DNA of 64,000 bases from Agarivorans sp. Alg241-V36 (GCF_900537085.1 NZ_UNRE01000005.1:104541-168540); one strand, 5' to 3'. Positions 25,056 through 33,846 are shown, counted from the stretch's first letter. Notes: generated by a model not told the origin, from the sequence alone. Translations and numbers: made by a program.

Positions 25056-26690
25056 TTAATCCGCTAGCGTGCATATAAGCGCTTGGTAAGGCGCTAAATT
25101 GAGCTGAGTTAAATCAATCTTCGATTCATCTTCTGGCTGAAGGTTATCCAGCAGCACTTTATCCACTTGGTAATCTAAACTAAGCCTTTGTTGCTGCGCA
25201 GATACATTGGCCAGGACCAATAAACGCTGACCCTGATATTGACGAAGGTAAGCAAACACCTGTTTATGCTCCGGGAGCAGTAGCTGGTAGCTGCCATAAA
25301 CCAAAGTATCGCCATACTCTTTAGATTTTCGCAGAGCAATCAAACGCTGGTAGTGATAGTACACCGAGTTTGGATTATCCAGCGCGGCGGCAACATTAAT
25401 CTGAGCATAATTAGGATTAAGTTTGAGCCAAGGCTGCCCACAACTAAAGCCAGCATTTTCCGAGTCATCCCACTGCATCGGCGTGCGAGCATTATCTCGA
25501 GCGCTTTTATACACACCTTGCATAAATTGCTGGTGGCTTAAGCTTTTTTGCTCAAGCACTTTTTCTTGGTAGCTGTTTTTGATTTCGATGTCGTGGTAGT
25601 CATCGAGTTGATCAAATTGCACATTGGTCATGGCAATTTCTTCACCTTGATAGATGTAAGGCGTGCCTTGCATTCCATGCAGTAAGGTGGCGAATAGTTT
25701 GGCGCTGGCTTCACGGTATTGGCCATCATCTCCCCAGCGGCTAACAATGCGCGGTAAATCATGGTTATTCCAAAACAAGGCATTCCATCCATCGCCATCA
25801 AAGGCGGTTTGCCACTTACTAAGCACGTGTTTAAGCGCAATTAAATCAAAGCCTTGAACCTGCCATTTGCCGTGCTCAGGGTGCCAGTCTAAGGCAGCAT
25901 GTTCAAACTGAAAAACCATCGACAGCTCTTCGCGGCGAGGATCGGAATATAGCTTGGCAATCTCTGGAGTTGCTCCCCAAGTTTCGCCTACTGTAACCAA
26001 CTTTTTACCCTTGAAACAAGCTTGGTGCATCTCTTGTAATAGTGGGTGTAAACGTGGGCCATTTTCGGTAATGCCTTGATCGATTTGCTTGCCGATTAAA
26101 TCAATTACATCTAAACGAAAGCCCGCCACTCCTTGGTCTACCCACCAACTTATCATTTGTTGGATTTCTTCTGCTACCGCCGGGTTTTCCCAGTTGAGAT
26201 CGGGCTGGGCATCGGCAAATAAATGAAAATAATGCTGCTGGGTATTTGAATCATACTGCCAGGCTGGGCCACCAAATATAGAACCAATGGAGTTTCTTTG
26301 GTCGCGCCAAATATAGTAATCCCGATAAGGATTATCACGGCTTTGTTTAGCTTGCTCAAACCAGCGGTGTTGGTCGGAGGTATGATTAAGCACCAAGTCC
26401 ATCATAATACCGATATTACGCTGCTTGGCTTGGGCGATTAATTGGCGCATATCATCCATGTTGCCAAAGCGTGGATCAATGGCCTGATAATCGGCTATGT
26501 CGTAGCCATTATCTTTCATCGGAGAGAGGTAAACAGGCGATAGCCAAATTAGGTCTACACCGAGCTTTTCTAAATAATCTAGCTTGCTAATAATGCCTGG
26601 TAAATCGCCGTTGCCGTCACCACTACTATCACAAAAACTGCGCGGGTAAACCTGATAAACAACTGCTGAGTGCCACCATTGTTTGTTCAT
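25056..26690 (-). CDS. Cytoplasmic GH13 alpha-glucosidase (oligo-1,6-glucosidase type)
   Basis: A 544-residue enzyme that would cleave glucose from short alpha-glucans (isomaltose, maltose or trehalose-6-phosphate). There is no signal peptide. GH13 regions are DLVLNHTS (I), GFRLDVIDLIGK (II, nucleophile Asp), VGETWG (III, acid/base Glu) and NNHDLPR (IV). The start WWHSAVVYQVYPRSFCDSSGDGNGDLPGI and IDLIWLSPVYLSPMKDNGYDIADY are typical of the oligo-1,6-glucosidase/TreC group (GH13_31 or relatives); the linkage preference cannot be decided by eye. It is divergent from the secreted amylase at 27158, so imported oligosaccharides could be finished here. Confidence 0.88.
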   Translation of the reverse strand: MNKQWWHSAVVYQVYPRSFCDSSGDGNGDLPGIISKLDYLEKLGVDLIWLSPVYLSPMKDNGYDIADYQAIDPRFGNMDDMRQLIAQAKQRNIGIMMDLVLNHTSDQHRWFEQAKQSRDNPYRDYYIWRDQRNSIGSIFGGPAWQYDSNTQQHYFHLFADAQPDLNWENPAVAEEIQQMISWWVDQGVAGFRLDVIDLIGKQIDQGITENGPRLHPLLQEMHQACFKGKKLVTVGETWGATPEIAKLYSDPRREELSMVFQFEHAALDWHPEHGKWQVQGFDLIALKHVLSKWQTAFDGDGWNALFWNNHDLPRIVSRWGDDGQYREASAKLFATLLHGMQGTPYIYQGEEIAMTNVQFDQLDDYHDIEIKNSYQEKVLEQKSLSHQQFMQGVYKSARDNARTPMQWDDSENAGFSCGQPWLKLNPNYAQINVAAALDNPNSVYYHYQRLIALRKSKEYGDTLVYGSYQLLLPEHKQVFAYLRQYQGQRLLVLANVSAQQQRLSLDYQVDKVLLDNLQPEDESKIDLTQLNLAPYQALICTLAD

Positions 26691-26902
26691 AATTAAATTC
26701 TTTTACTGCTGCCAATTACCTGCATTGTAAACCCTCTTATTCGATTCGAGTAGTTAGCTGTTTTTTCATCCTCGTAACTATAAAACTCTGTGTTTATGCA
26801 GTCTGTAGGGCTGTTAGTAACTGTATTTGGAGTGCTTTGTTTACAGATGATTAGTTTGCCAATGCTGTGTTGGATCTTTGATAAAAGGATTTTTGTTTGA
26901 AG

Positions 26903-26918
26903 TTTGATCAATGTCAAA
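26903..26918. promoter_or_regulatory. CRP/FNR-like palindrome upstream of the alpha-amylase
   Basis: TTTGA-N6-TCAAA is a perfect palindrome; read as TTGAT-N4-GTCAA it differs from the FNR consensus (TTGAT-N4-ATCAA) at one base. It lies about 80 bases before the putative -35 box. The assignment to CRP or FNR is inference. Confidence 0.35.
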
Positions 26919-26981
26919 CATCATCCACCAAGTGGAAGATTCTTTGTGAGCTAATGCTCAATAAATGAGCAGCAGTGTTTG

Positions 26982-27010
26982 TTGAACAAAAAATAGGCGT
27001 AGATTAAAAA
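26982..27010 (+). promoter_or_regulatory. Putative sigma-70 promoter of the secreted alpha-amylase
   Basis: TTGAAC (26982-26987), a 17-base spacer and TAAAAA (27005-27010) lie about 150 bases before the ATG. The 467-base gap 26691-27157 contains no other gene I can see. Confidence 0.45.
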
Positions 27011-27019
27011 GGCGGTAAG

Positions 27020-27037
27020 TTAACTATGGATAGTTAA
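27020..27037. promoter_or_regulatory. Candidate starch operator upstream of the alpha-amylase
   Basis: TTAACTATGGATAGTTAA has perfect eight-base arms around GG and begins nine bases after the putative -10 box, an ideal repressor position. The first 11 bases recur in front of the pullulanase gene (38208-38226). A LacI-type or ROK regulator is the likely ligand. Confidence 0.55.
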
Positions 27038-27157
27038 GATTAGGTTTTACTTGTGGTTCTTTCCAATGGTTAGTCTGCCTCCTCATCGCAAAACACCACA
27101 GAGTGGCGGTGGGTTAAGTCTTTAAGAGACGCTCTAAGATTACATGGGAAAGTAACA

Positions 27158-29482
27158 ATGAGAAAACTTAACAAACTCGCCACTAGCGCTCTGCTAGCGG
27201 GCGCGGCGTTGGGCTTTGCTTCCAGCGTCACGGCGGCACCAAGAACCGCCTTTGTACACCTCTTCGAATGGAAATGGGAAGATATTGCACAAGAGTGTGA
27301 AACCTTCCTTGGCCCTAAAGGATTTGCCGCCGTGCAAGTCTCACCTCCAACTAAATCCCACAACGCAGGTGCGTGGTGGAGTCGTTATCAACCGGTTAGC
27401 TATTCTTTCGAAGGACGCAGTGGCAGCCGTGGTCAATTCCAAGATATGGTGCAGCGCTGTAAAAACGTTGGGGTAGATATCTATGTGGACGCAGTGATCA
27501 ATCACATGGCGGCCTACGATAGAAACTTCCCTGAAGTGCCTTACGGGCCAAATGACTTCAACTCGTGTACTGGCGACATCGATTATGGCAATCGCTGGCA
27601 AGTGCAAAACTGTGATTTAGTAGGATTAAACGATCTTAAAACTAGCTCAGAGTATGTTCGCCAAAAAATTGCAGATTACATGAACGATGCGATAAGTATG
27701 GGTGTAGCAGGTTTTCGTATTGATGCAGCCAAGCACATCCCTGCGGGTGACATTGCTGCAATTAAAGGCAAGCTAAACGGCAACCCATATATCTTCCAAG
27801 AAGTGATTGGCGCGCCAGGCGAGCCTGTACGTCCAACCGAATACACCTACATTGGTGATGTAACCGAATTTGAGTTTGCCCGTAAGTTAGGTCCGGCTTT
27901 TCGCGATAGCAATATTGCGTGGTTAGGTGATTTAGCAAACCAAATGGAGCTATCTAGCGCCGATGCGGTAACCTTTGTGACCAACCACGATGAAGAACGT
28001 CATAACCCTGGTGGTCCAATTTGGCATGGGGTACAAGGTGACGGTTACTTCTTAGCGAATATTTTTGCGCTGGCCTATCCTTACGGTTACCCAAAAATCA
28101 TGTCGGGTTACTACTTCAACGGTGACTTTGATGCAGGCCCTCCAAGCAGCGGTGTGCATACCGGTAATGCTTGTGGTTTTAACGGCGGAAACTGGGTGTG
28201 TGAGCACAAGTGGCGTGGTATAGCTAACATGGTGGCCTTCCGTAACCATACTGCCGGTGAATGGAGTATCACCAACTGGTGGCAAGGTGGAAATGATCAA
28301 ATCGCCTTTGGTCGTGGCGGCTTAGGGTTTGTGGTTATCAACAAACGTTTTGGTAGCTCAATTAACCAAAGCTTTGATACCGGCATGCCAGATGGGCAGT
28401 ACTGTAATATTATCGAAGCAGACTTTGATGAAAGCACTGGCCAATGTAATCAAGCCTCAGATTCAAGTGGCCAAGCAGTAATTACCGTAAGTGGCGGTCA
28501 AGCTAACTTTAGCGTAGGTGGAGACAGCGCAGCTGCTATTCATGTAGGGGCTAAAATTGGTGATGTTTGTAGTGGTGCAGATTGTCCATGTACGTCTAAC
28601 TGTGGCACTGACCCAGTACCCGCTACGCCAGTAGCTGCTACTTCTATTTGTACATCAGAAAACCTACCCACATTGTATTACTGGGGCGCACAGCCAGCAG
28701 GTAGCTTGGCAGATGCAGCTTGGCCTGGTGTTGCCATGCAAAAAAATGGTGATTTCTATTGTCATGATCTAGCGGTAGAACTCACTAGCATCAACGCTAT
28801 TTTCAGCAATAACGGCGCAAACAAAACTGCTGACTTAAGTGCTGCAGGTGCTGGTTGTTATAAAGATGGTAGCTGGAGCAGTTTAGAGGCTTGTGGCTTT
28901 GAGATTAGTGGTACTAATCCGGGTCCTGTTGGTGGCACCGAAGTTTGTTACGACAACCAAGCTGGCTTTAATAATCCAACCCTTTACTACTGGTCGGTTT
29001 CAGCTGAAACATCAGTTGCTAATGCGCAATGGCCAGGTGTGGCAATGGTGCAAAAAGGTGCGTACTACTGCCATGACTTTGGTACTAAGTTAAGCAGCTT
29101 AAACATTATCTTTAACGATAGTGGCGCTAATCAAACCGCGGATCTAAACACCACCGGTGATGTATTGTGTTATGCACAAGGTAGTTGGGTAGCGGCAACA
29201 AACTGTGTTGGTGGTAACCCTGACGATGGTGGTGATGAGCTATGGTATTTCCGAGGTACAGCTAATGGATGGGGTAAAGCCCAGCTTGATTACGATAGTG
29301 CCACAGGTTTGTACTACACCATTCAAAGTTTTAATGGTGAAGAAGCGCCGGCTCGCTTTAAGATAGATAGTGGTAACTGGACAGAAGCGTATCCAAATGC
29401 GGATTACCAAGTGTCTGATAACACTACCTATCGCATCAACTTTAATAGCGCGACCAAAGACATTACGGTGAACGCGCAATAA
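27158..29482 (+). CDS. Secreted chloride-dependent GH13 alpha-amylase with three C-terminal binding modules
   Basis: A 774-residue exported endo-amylase. A signal peptide (residues 1-27, ending VTAA) is followed by a catalytic domain strongly resembling the cold-active Pseudoalteromonas haloplanktis amylase (FVHLFEWKWEDIAQECE, AAVQVSPP, WWSRYQPVSY), i.e. a GH13_32-like enzyme. Catalytic residues are Asp189 (GFRIDAAKH), Glu215 (FQEVIG) and Asp278 (TNHDEE). The chloride ligands are conserved as Arg187, Asn276 and Lys313 (GYPKIMSG). After a Cys-rich linker come two CBM26-like modules (about 500-580 and 605-685, each with PTLYYW and AxWPGVAM) and a C-terminal WYFRGT module (about 694-774) shared with the pullulanase and second amylase. 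Confidence 0.93.
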   Translation: MRKLNKLATSALLAGAALGFASSVTAAPRTAFVHLFEWKWEDIAQECETFLGPKGFAAVQVSPPTKSHNAGAWWSRYQPVSYSFEGRSGSRGQFQDMVQRCKNVGVDIYVDAVINHMAAYDRNFPEVPYGPNDFNSCTGDIDYGNRWQVQNCDLVGLNDLKTSSEYVRQKIADYMNDAISMGVAGFRIDAAKHIPAGDIAAIKGKLNGNPYIFQEVIGAPGEPVRPTEYTYIGDVTEFEFARKLGPAFRDSNIAWLGDLANQMELSSADAVTFVTNHDEERHNPGGPIWHGVQGDGYFLANIFALAYPYGYPKIMSGYYFNGDFDAGPPSSGVHTGNACGFNGGNWVCEHKWRGIANMVAFRNHTAGEWSITNWWQGGNDQIAFGRGGLGFVVINKRFGSSINQSFDTGMPDGQYCNIIEADFDESTGQCNQASDSSGQAVITVSGGQANFSVGGDSAAAIHVGAKIGDVCSGADCPCTSNCGTDPVPATPVAATSICTSENLPTLYYWGAQPAGSLADAAWPGVAMQKNGDFYCHDLAVELTSINAIFSNNGANKTADLSAAGAGCYKDGSWSSLEACGFEISGTNPGPVGGTEVCYDNQAGFNNPTLYYWSVSAETSVANAQWPGVAMVQKGAYYCHDFGTKLSSLNIIFNDSGANQTADLNTTGDVLCYAQGSWVAATNCVGGNPDDGGDELWYFRGTANGWGKAQLDYDSATGLYYTIQSFNGEEAPARFKIDSGNWTEAYPNADYQVSDNTTYRINFNSATKDITVNAQ

Positions 29483-29507
29483 TTTGTTTTTATGCGTCTC
29501 AGCTTTT

Positions 29508-29533
29508 GCCCGGTTTTCACCGGGCTTTTTTAT
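29508..29533 (+). terminator. Terminator after the alpha-amylase
   Basis: GCCCGGT, loop TTTC, ACCGGGC, then TTTTTTA. A classic Rho-independent terminator for the amylase transcript. Confidence 0.85.
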
Positions 29534-29535
29534 GG

Positions 29536-31215
29536 CTACTGATTAGCTAACCAGGTCTTGTAACCACCGGTTAAGTTTTTAGCTTTAAAGCCATGATTGA
29601 GCAATTGGCGATAGGCTACATTGCCACGTAAACCCACCATGCAGTAGACCAAAATTTCCTTGTCTTTAGGCAGCTCGTTAATCCGCTCGCGCAGTTGGTC
29701 GACCGGAATATTAATAGCGCCTGGTATTGCACCGAGTTTTTCTAATTCAGCTGGGTTTCTCACATCCAAAATGATTTGCTGCTCACTGGGATTATTGATT
29801 TCCTCACTGTGGCACAAGCGTGTATCACCCTTGATGCTGTTTGTCGCAACAAAACCAGCTTGGTTCACAACGTCTTTAGCGCTGCCAAAAGGTGGAGCAT
29901 AAGTGAGCTCTAAATCTTGCAAGTCAAATACTGTTAGACCGGCGCGCTGAGCCACTGCGATTACGTCGATGCGTTTATCAACGCCATCTTTACCCACTGC
30001 TTGTGCGCCCAAAATTGCGCCGCTGTCTGGATTAAACAATAACTTAAGATTTATAGGATGAGCACCTGGGTAGTAACCAGCGTGGCTAGCAGCATGTACA
30101 TAAACTTTTTGGTAGTTGATGCCTTTGCGCTGCAAGGTTTTTTCGTTAAGACCGGTGGATGCCACGGCGATATCAAAGATTTTACAAATTGCGGTGCCTT
30201 GGCTGCGTTTGTAATGCTCACCTGCGCCAAAGATGTTGTTGGCTACCATACGGCCTTGGCGATTGGCTGGCCCTGCTAATGGAATAAGTGCCGCATCGCC
30301 GGTGACAAACTCTGGGTCTTCAATGGCATCACCCACCGCGTAGATATCGGGATCAGAAGTTTGTAATTGGCTGTTTACTTTTATACCACCTAGTTCACCG
30401 ATGCTTAAGTTGGCTTGACGCGCTAAGCTGGTTTCAGGTTTTACTCCAATCGCCATTATTAGCAATTCGGTTTCCAGTAAGTCGCCGTTGCTTAAGCGCA
30501 GCTCTAAGCCTTGTTCGTCTACACTGGCTAGTTCATCGGCTATTTCTTGTTGGCTTGGGAATACTGCTTCTAGAGCTACACCTAGGCGTAGGTCTACTCC
30601 ATGATGCTGCATCTCTTGATGTAGCGGTGTGGCCATTTCGCGATCAACCGGTGCCATTACTTGCTCAGATAGTTCAATTAAGCTGGTATTAATACCGCGT
30701 TGAATCAGTGCTTCGGCCATTTCTATACCAATGAATCCGCCGCCAACCACCGTGGCATGTTTTGGCTGATTATGCTCTATGCTGGCAATGATCTTATCCA
30801 TATCGGGTATGTTACGCAGCGAGAAAGTACGCGAATTCTGGATGCCAGGAATCGGCGGTACGATCGGCGAAGCGCCTGGGCTAAGTACCAGTTTGTCATA
30901 ACTTTCTTGGTAGTTTTCTTGAGTCTCTAAGTTACGAATAGTCAGCGTTTTATCTTGGCGGTTAATGCTAACCACTTCATTCATTACTCGAACATCTACA
31001 TTAAATCGCGCTTTAAAGCTCTCTGGAGTTTGCAGTAACAAAGCATCACGTTGCTCAATGTCGCCGCCAATATGGTAGGGCAAACCGCAGTTAGCAAACG
31101 AGATGTAGGGACCTCTTTCAAACATAATGATTTCTGCGTCTTCACTTAAACGTCTTGCGCGTGCTGCAGCCGAGGCACCGCCTGCTACTCCGCCTATGAT
31201 CAAAATCTTTGTCAT
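29536..31215 (-). CDS. CoA-disulfide reductase-like flavoprotein fused to a rhodanese domain
   Basis: A 559-residue protein of the CoADR-Rhd (NAD(P)H-dependent persulfide/polysulfide reductase) type. The N-terminal GGVAGGASAAARARR is the FAD Rossmann motif; the catalytic Cys43 sits in ISFANCGLPY as in coenzyme A disulfide reductases. ATVVGGGFIGIEMAEAL binds NAD(P)H. The C-terminal rhodanese domain (about 460-559) has its own active-site loop CMVGLR with Cys525. Such enzymes reduce CoA persulfide, polysulfide or elemental sulfur. It is divergent from a persulfide-sensing ArsR-type gene and two YeeE/YedE sulfur transporters, making a coherent sulfur-handling locus. Confidence 0.9.
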   Translation of the reverse strand: MTKILIIGGVAGGASAAARARRLSEDAEIIMFERGPYISFANCGLPYHIGGDIEQRDALLLQTPESFKARFNVDVRVMNEVVSINRQDKTLTIRNLETQENYQESYDKLVLSPGASPIVPPIPGIQNSRTFSLRNIPDMDKIIASIEHNQPKHATVVGGGFIGIEMAEALIQRGINTSLIELSEQVMAPVDREMATPLHQEMQHHGVDLRLGVALEAVFPSQQEIADELASVDEQGLELRLSNGDLLETELLIMAIGVKPETSLARQANLSIGELGGIKVNSQLQTSDPDIYAVGDAIEDPEFVTGDAALIPLAGPANRQGRMVANNIFGAGEHYKRSQGTAICKIFDIAVASTGLNEKTLQRKGINYQKVYVHAASHAGYYPGAHPINLKLLFNPDSGAILGAQAVGKDGVDKRIDVIAVAQRAGLTVFDLQDLELTYAPPFGSAKDVVNQAGFVATNSIKGDTRLCHSEEINNPSEQQIILDVRNPAELEKLGAIPGAINIPVDQLRERINELPKDKEILVYCMVGLRGNVAYRQLLNHGFKAKNLTGGYKTWLANQ

Positions 31216-31346
31216 GCTTGTCTCCAGTATTAAAAACTCTTTTCTGTTAGAGAATGAGCAAAAGCTTAATCAAGTTCTGTCACTCAACAATTGATGTGGA
31301 TCGTTAGTGACTGATTTGCTCATTAGTCATTGGCTATTAATTTATA

Positions 31347-31360
31347 TTAGATAAATCTAA
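31347..31360. promoter_or_regulatory. Operator half-site palindrome 1 in the sulfur divergent promoter
   Basis: TTAGAT-AA-ATCTAA, perfect six-base arms, in the 226-base gap between the flavoprotein and ArsR genes. Additional ATCTAA and TTAGAT half-sites occur at 31370-31376 and 31392-31397. Confidence 0.6.
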
Positions 31361-31386
31361 ATTGCAAGAATCTAATTAAGTTTTAT

Positions 31387-31410
31387 TTAAATTAGATTTG
31401 ACTAATTTAA
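31387..31410. promoter_or_regulatory. Operator palindrome 2 overlapping the ArsR promoter
   Basis: Nine-base arms TTAAATTAG (31387-31395) and CTAATTTAA (31402-31410) enclose ATTTGA. The right half overlaps the -35 box, as expected for repression by the adjacent ArsR-type protein. Confidence 0.65.
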
Positions 31411-31425
31411 TGGTGCTCGTATAAT
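31398..31425 (+). promoter_or_regulatory. Promoter of the ArsR-YeeE-YedE operon
   Basis: TTGACT (31398-31403), 16-base spacer, TATAAT (31420-31425), placing transcription start about 15 bases before the ribosome binding site AGGAGG. Confidence 0.7.
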
Positions 31426-31447
31426 TCAACCTATCGAGGAGGTGTGT

Positions 31448-31744
31448 ATGCAAAGTCATGAAGTGTTGCATGAGCAAGCTAGTGTGGTTAGCGACTATCT
31501 CAAAACCATTGCTCATCCAGATCGTTTAGTTGTGTTGTGTTTATTGTGTGATGGGGAAATGAGTGTAGGGGAGCTATTGGCTCACAGTAACAAGAGTCAA
31601 TCTGCTTTTTCTCAGCACTTAAAAGTGCTGCGAGAACAAGGCTTGGTAGCGGTGCGTAAACAGGCGCAAACGGTGTTTTATTCCTTGGCTGACACTAGAG
31701 TGAAAAGCTTGTTAGCTAGTTTGCAGCAGCAATTTTGTAATTGA
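31448..31744 (+). CDS. ArsR-type persulfide-sensing repressor (YgaV/BigR/SqrR group)
   Basis: A 98-residue winged-helix repressor. The start ATG 31448 follows AGGAGG by five bases; an in-frame GTG at 31442 overlaps that site. Residues 20-70 are the ArsR helix-turn-helix (VGELLAHSNKSQSAFSQHLKVLREQGL). Cys31 in VVLCLL and the penultimate Cys97 (QFCN) occupy the positions of the two redox cysteines of E. coli YgaV and of BigR/SqrR, which form a polysulfide link and release DNA. A further Cys34 is unusual. It leads an operon with two YeeE/YedE halves and is divergent from CoADR-Rhd, a typical regulon of such sensors. The typical metal-binding ArsR cysteines (ELCVCDL) are absent. Confidence 0.87.
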   Translation: MQSHEVLHEQASVVSDYLKTIAHPDRLVVLCLLCDGEMSVGELLAHSNKSQSAFSQHLKVLREQGLVAVRKQAQTVFYSLADTRVKSLLASLQQQFCN

Positions 31745-31763
31745 TTAAATAGTGGAGAGATTA

Positions 31764-32183
31764 ATGACCGAATTTAGCCCTGGGAGCGCCTTAGTTGGCG
31801 GAATGTTGTTAGGCCTGTCGGTATCGTTACTAATGCTGCTTAGTGGCCGTACAGGTGGTATTAGCGGCATATTAGGCGGGATTTTTGGTGCATCAAAGAG
31901 TGAATGGCCATGGCGAGTAGCGTTTATTGCTGCGATGGCTGCGAGTCTATTGTTTAACCCCTTACTGGGTTTAAGCGAAGCCGCTTTACCCAACTATTCA
32001 TTAACTTGGCTGCTGGCTGGTGGTTTTGCGGTTGGCGTTGGTACCCAGCTAGCTAATGGCTGTACCAGTGGCCACGGCATTTGCGGCATTGGCCGTTTTT
32101 CGCTGCGCTCTATCGTTGCCACGATGGTATTTATGCTTAGTGCTGCGGCTGTGGTTTGGTTAGCAGGAGGTGCTTATGTTTAA
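31764..32183 (+). CDS. YeeE/YedE-family sulfur transporter, N-terminal half
   Basis: A 139-residue membrane protein with four hydrophobic helices and the signature GCTSGHGICGIGRFSLRS near residue 95, whose Cys is thought to handle thiosulfate or sulfane sulfur in the family. The ATG at 31764 follows GGAGAG by four bases. The downstream gene overlaps it by eight bases. Split YeeE/YedE pairs next to BigR-type regulators are known; full-length YeeE has both halves fused. It imports or exports a sulfur compound that cannot be specified here. Confidence 0.87.
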   Translation: MTEFSPGSALVGGMLLGLSVSLLMLLSGRTGGISGILGGIFGASKSEWPWRVAFIAAMAASLLFNPLLGLSEAALPNYSLTWLLAGGFAVGVGTQLANGCTSGHGICGIGRFSLRSIVATMVFMLSAAAVVWLAGGAYV

Positions 32184-32595
32184 AGTAGTGGTTGGCTTAA
32201 TCACCGGTTTATTGTTTGGTTTGGGCATGAATGTGTCGCAAATGGTTAACCCTTATAAAGTGCTTAACTTTTTAGATGTAAGCGGTAATTGGGATCCTAG
32301 CTTAGCTTTTGTTATAGGCGGCGCCTTACTGGTATTTGTACCTTTTTATCATTTGCTGATTAAACCGAGAAGCCATGCAGTAAATGGCGAGGCGATTCAA
32401 TGCTCTACGCTTAAAACCATTAGCCCTAAACTGATCATTGGCTCGATTATCTTTGGCATTGGCTGGGGTATGGTGGGCATTTGTCCTGGGCCGGCAGTGG
32501 CCAGTTTATTGCGTGGTGAGGCGGCTATTTATTGGTTCTTATTGAGCATGTTGTTGGGGCATTACTTAAGTAAGCGTATATTCTCGCGGGCTTAA
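32176..32595 (+). CDS. YeeE/YedE-family sulfur transporter, C-terminal half (DUF6691)
   Basis: A 139-residue membrane protein with four helices and the second family signature IFGIGWGMVGICPGPAVASL. The start ATG at 32176 follows AGGAGG by five bases and lies inside the end of the preceding gene (eight-base overlap), so the two halves are translationally coupled and probably form one transporter. A terminator follows. Confidence 0.87.
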   Translation: MFKVVVGLITGLLFGLGMNVSQMVNPYKVLNFLDVSGNWDPSLAFVIGGALLVFVPFYHLLIKPRSHAVNGEAIQCSTLKTISPKLIIGSIIFGIGWGMVGICPGPAVASLLRGEAAIYWFLLSMLLGHYLSKRIFSRA

Positions 32596-32615
32596 GCTAA
32601 GAGCGTTAACAACTA

Positions 32616-32645
32616 AAAAAGGGAGCTTAAAGCTCCCTTTTTGTT
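32616..32645. terminator. Bidirectional terminator between sulfur operon and ROK gene
   Basis: AAAAAGGGAGCTT, one base, AAGCTCCCTTTTT: a perfect stem flanked by A- and T-runs between convergent genes. Confidence 0.88.
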
Positions 32646-32655
32646 GAATGCTTGT

Positions 32656-33846
32656 TTAGTCGGTATGTTGCTGCATGATAGTTATCATGCCAAGGCCGGC
32701 CATGTCTTCATCCCAGTTATGTTTTTCCACTACGTTCTCACCTTTGTGGTAGGGCAGTAGGTTGTCGTTTAAGGTACGCTGCATCGATTCTTTCATGTGT
32801 TCGTATGCGCGGATCCCAGGACCGGATATAACAATTTTTTGCGGGTTAAACAGTGCCATAATATTGGCCAAACCCATGCCTAATACAGTACCTGCTTGGG
32901 AGAAAATTTGCGCCATTGCAGGATTGTCTTGCTCGGTTAGTTTATTCAGATCGAGCATCTGTTTTTCTGAAGGGTGCAGCATGTCGGTTGGCGGCAAGTT
33001 GTAAATGGCACTCGCGTCTCGGTAAATGGCGTAGTCACCTACATAGGCTTCAATGCAGCCTCGACCGCCACAACGACACTGCGGACCGTTTAAACTAAAT
33101 TTGGTATGGCCAAATTCGGTAGTGGCGGCGCTGGCGTCTTGATAGAGCTCGCCATTAACAATCAGCCCCATGCCAACACCATAACCTAGTTGAATGGCCA
33201 CTAAGTTATCCAGTTTGCTGTATTTTGGTAGTTGAGTTAAAGCAACGGCGAGGCAGTTGGCGTCGTTGGCAATAAATACCGGTAGCTGGCATTTAAGCTG
33301 CAATTGTTCAACTAAATCGAGTTGTTTGCCTTTTATCGCAGGGCTCCACAATATGCCTTTGCCTTGTGTTTCTATTACTCCTTGCACTGCTAATCCAAGT
33401 CCACGCAATTTACTGCGTTTAACCTCATGTTGCTGAATAAATTCTTCAATGGCTTTAGCTAAGGCGTCTACCAGCTGTTCTTGGTTTAGCGTGACCGTTA
33501 ACATTGCTTGGGTAGCTTGCGCAACGATGGTGCCAGAGGTATCGCCAAGCATAAAGCGAACTTCGTTAATCGACAGCTTTATGGCTAGGTAAAAGGCGGC
33601 TTGTTTATTCAGCTGTAGTTTTACTTTGGGACGACCACGGCCGCCACTGGGATCTAGCACCACACTCTGTTCAATAATTATTCCCTGCTGAACCAATTCT
33701 GAGGTGATAGACGTTATGGTCGCAGGGCTTAATTTGGTGTGGTCGCCAATTTCTACACGTGCCAATTCACCATGGAGACGCAGAGTTTGAATAATATCTC
33801 GGCGGTTGGCACTTCTAATTAACTCGGTATCGGTAATTTTTTTCAT
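32656..33846 (-). CDS. ROK-family transcriptional repressor (Mlc/NagC-like)
   Basis: A 396-residue regulator close in size to Mlc and NagC (406). Residues 10-70 are a winged helix (NRRDIIQTLRLHGELARVEIGDHTKLSPATITSITSELVQQG). The ROK sugar-kinase fold follows, with the zinc site CRCGGRGCIEAY at about 249-260 and GLGLAVQGVI earlier. Such proteins repress sugar uptake and catabolic genes until bound by a sugar or, for Mlc, by a PTS component. Set in a region rich in alpha-glucan enzymes it is the best local candidate for their repressor, but this is positional inference. A possible leader attenuator or small RNA lies 180 bases upstream. Confidence 0.88.
   Translation of the reverse strand: MKKITDTELIRSANRRDIIQTLRLHGELARVEIGDHTKLSPATITSITSELVQQGIIIEQSVVLDPSGGRGRPKVKLQLNKQAAFYLAIKLSINEVRFMLGDTSGTIVAQATQAMLTVTLNQEQLVDALAKAIEEFIQQHEVKRSKLRGLGLAVQGVIETQGKGILWSPAIKGKQLDLVEQLQLKCQLPVFIANDANCLAVALTQLPKYSKLDNLVAIQLGYGVGMGLIVNGELYQDASAATTEFGHTKFSLNGPQCRCGGRGCIEAYVGDYAIYRDASAIYNLPPTDMLHPSEKQMLDLNKLTEQDNPAMAQIFSQAGTVLGMGLANIMALFNPQKIVISGPGIRAYEHMKESMQRTLNDNLLPYHKGENVVEKHNWDEDMAGLGMITIMQQHTD

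Noticed and set aside
26920..27090. Possible MalT boxes (GGGGATGAGG-like) before the amylase
   Set aside because: Two 8-of-10 matches occur, but in such AT/GC-mixed sequence that is weak, no malT is in the window and the orientation is not consistent.
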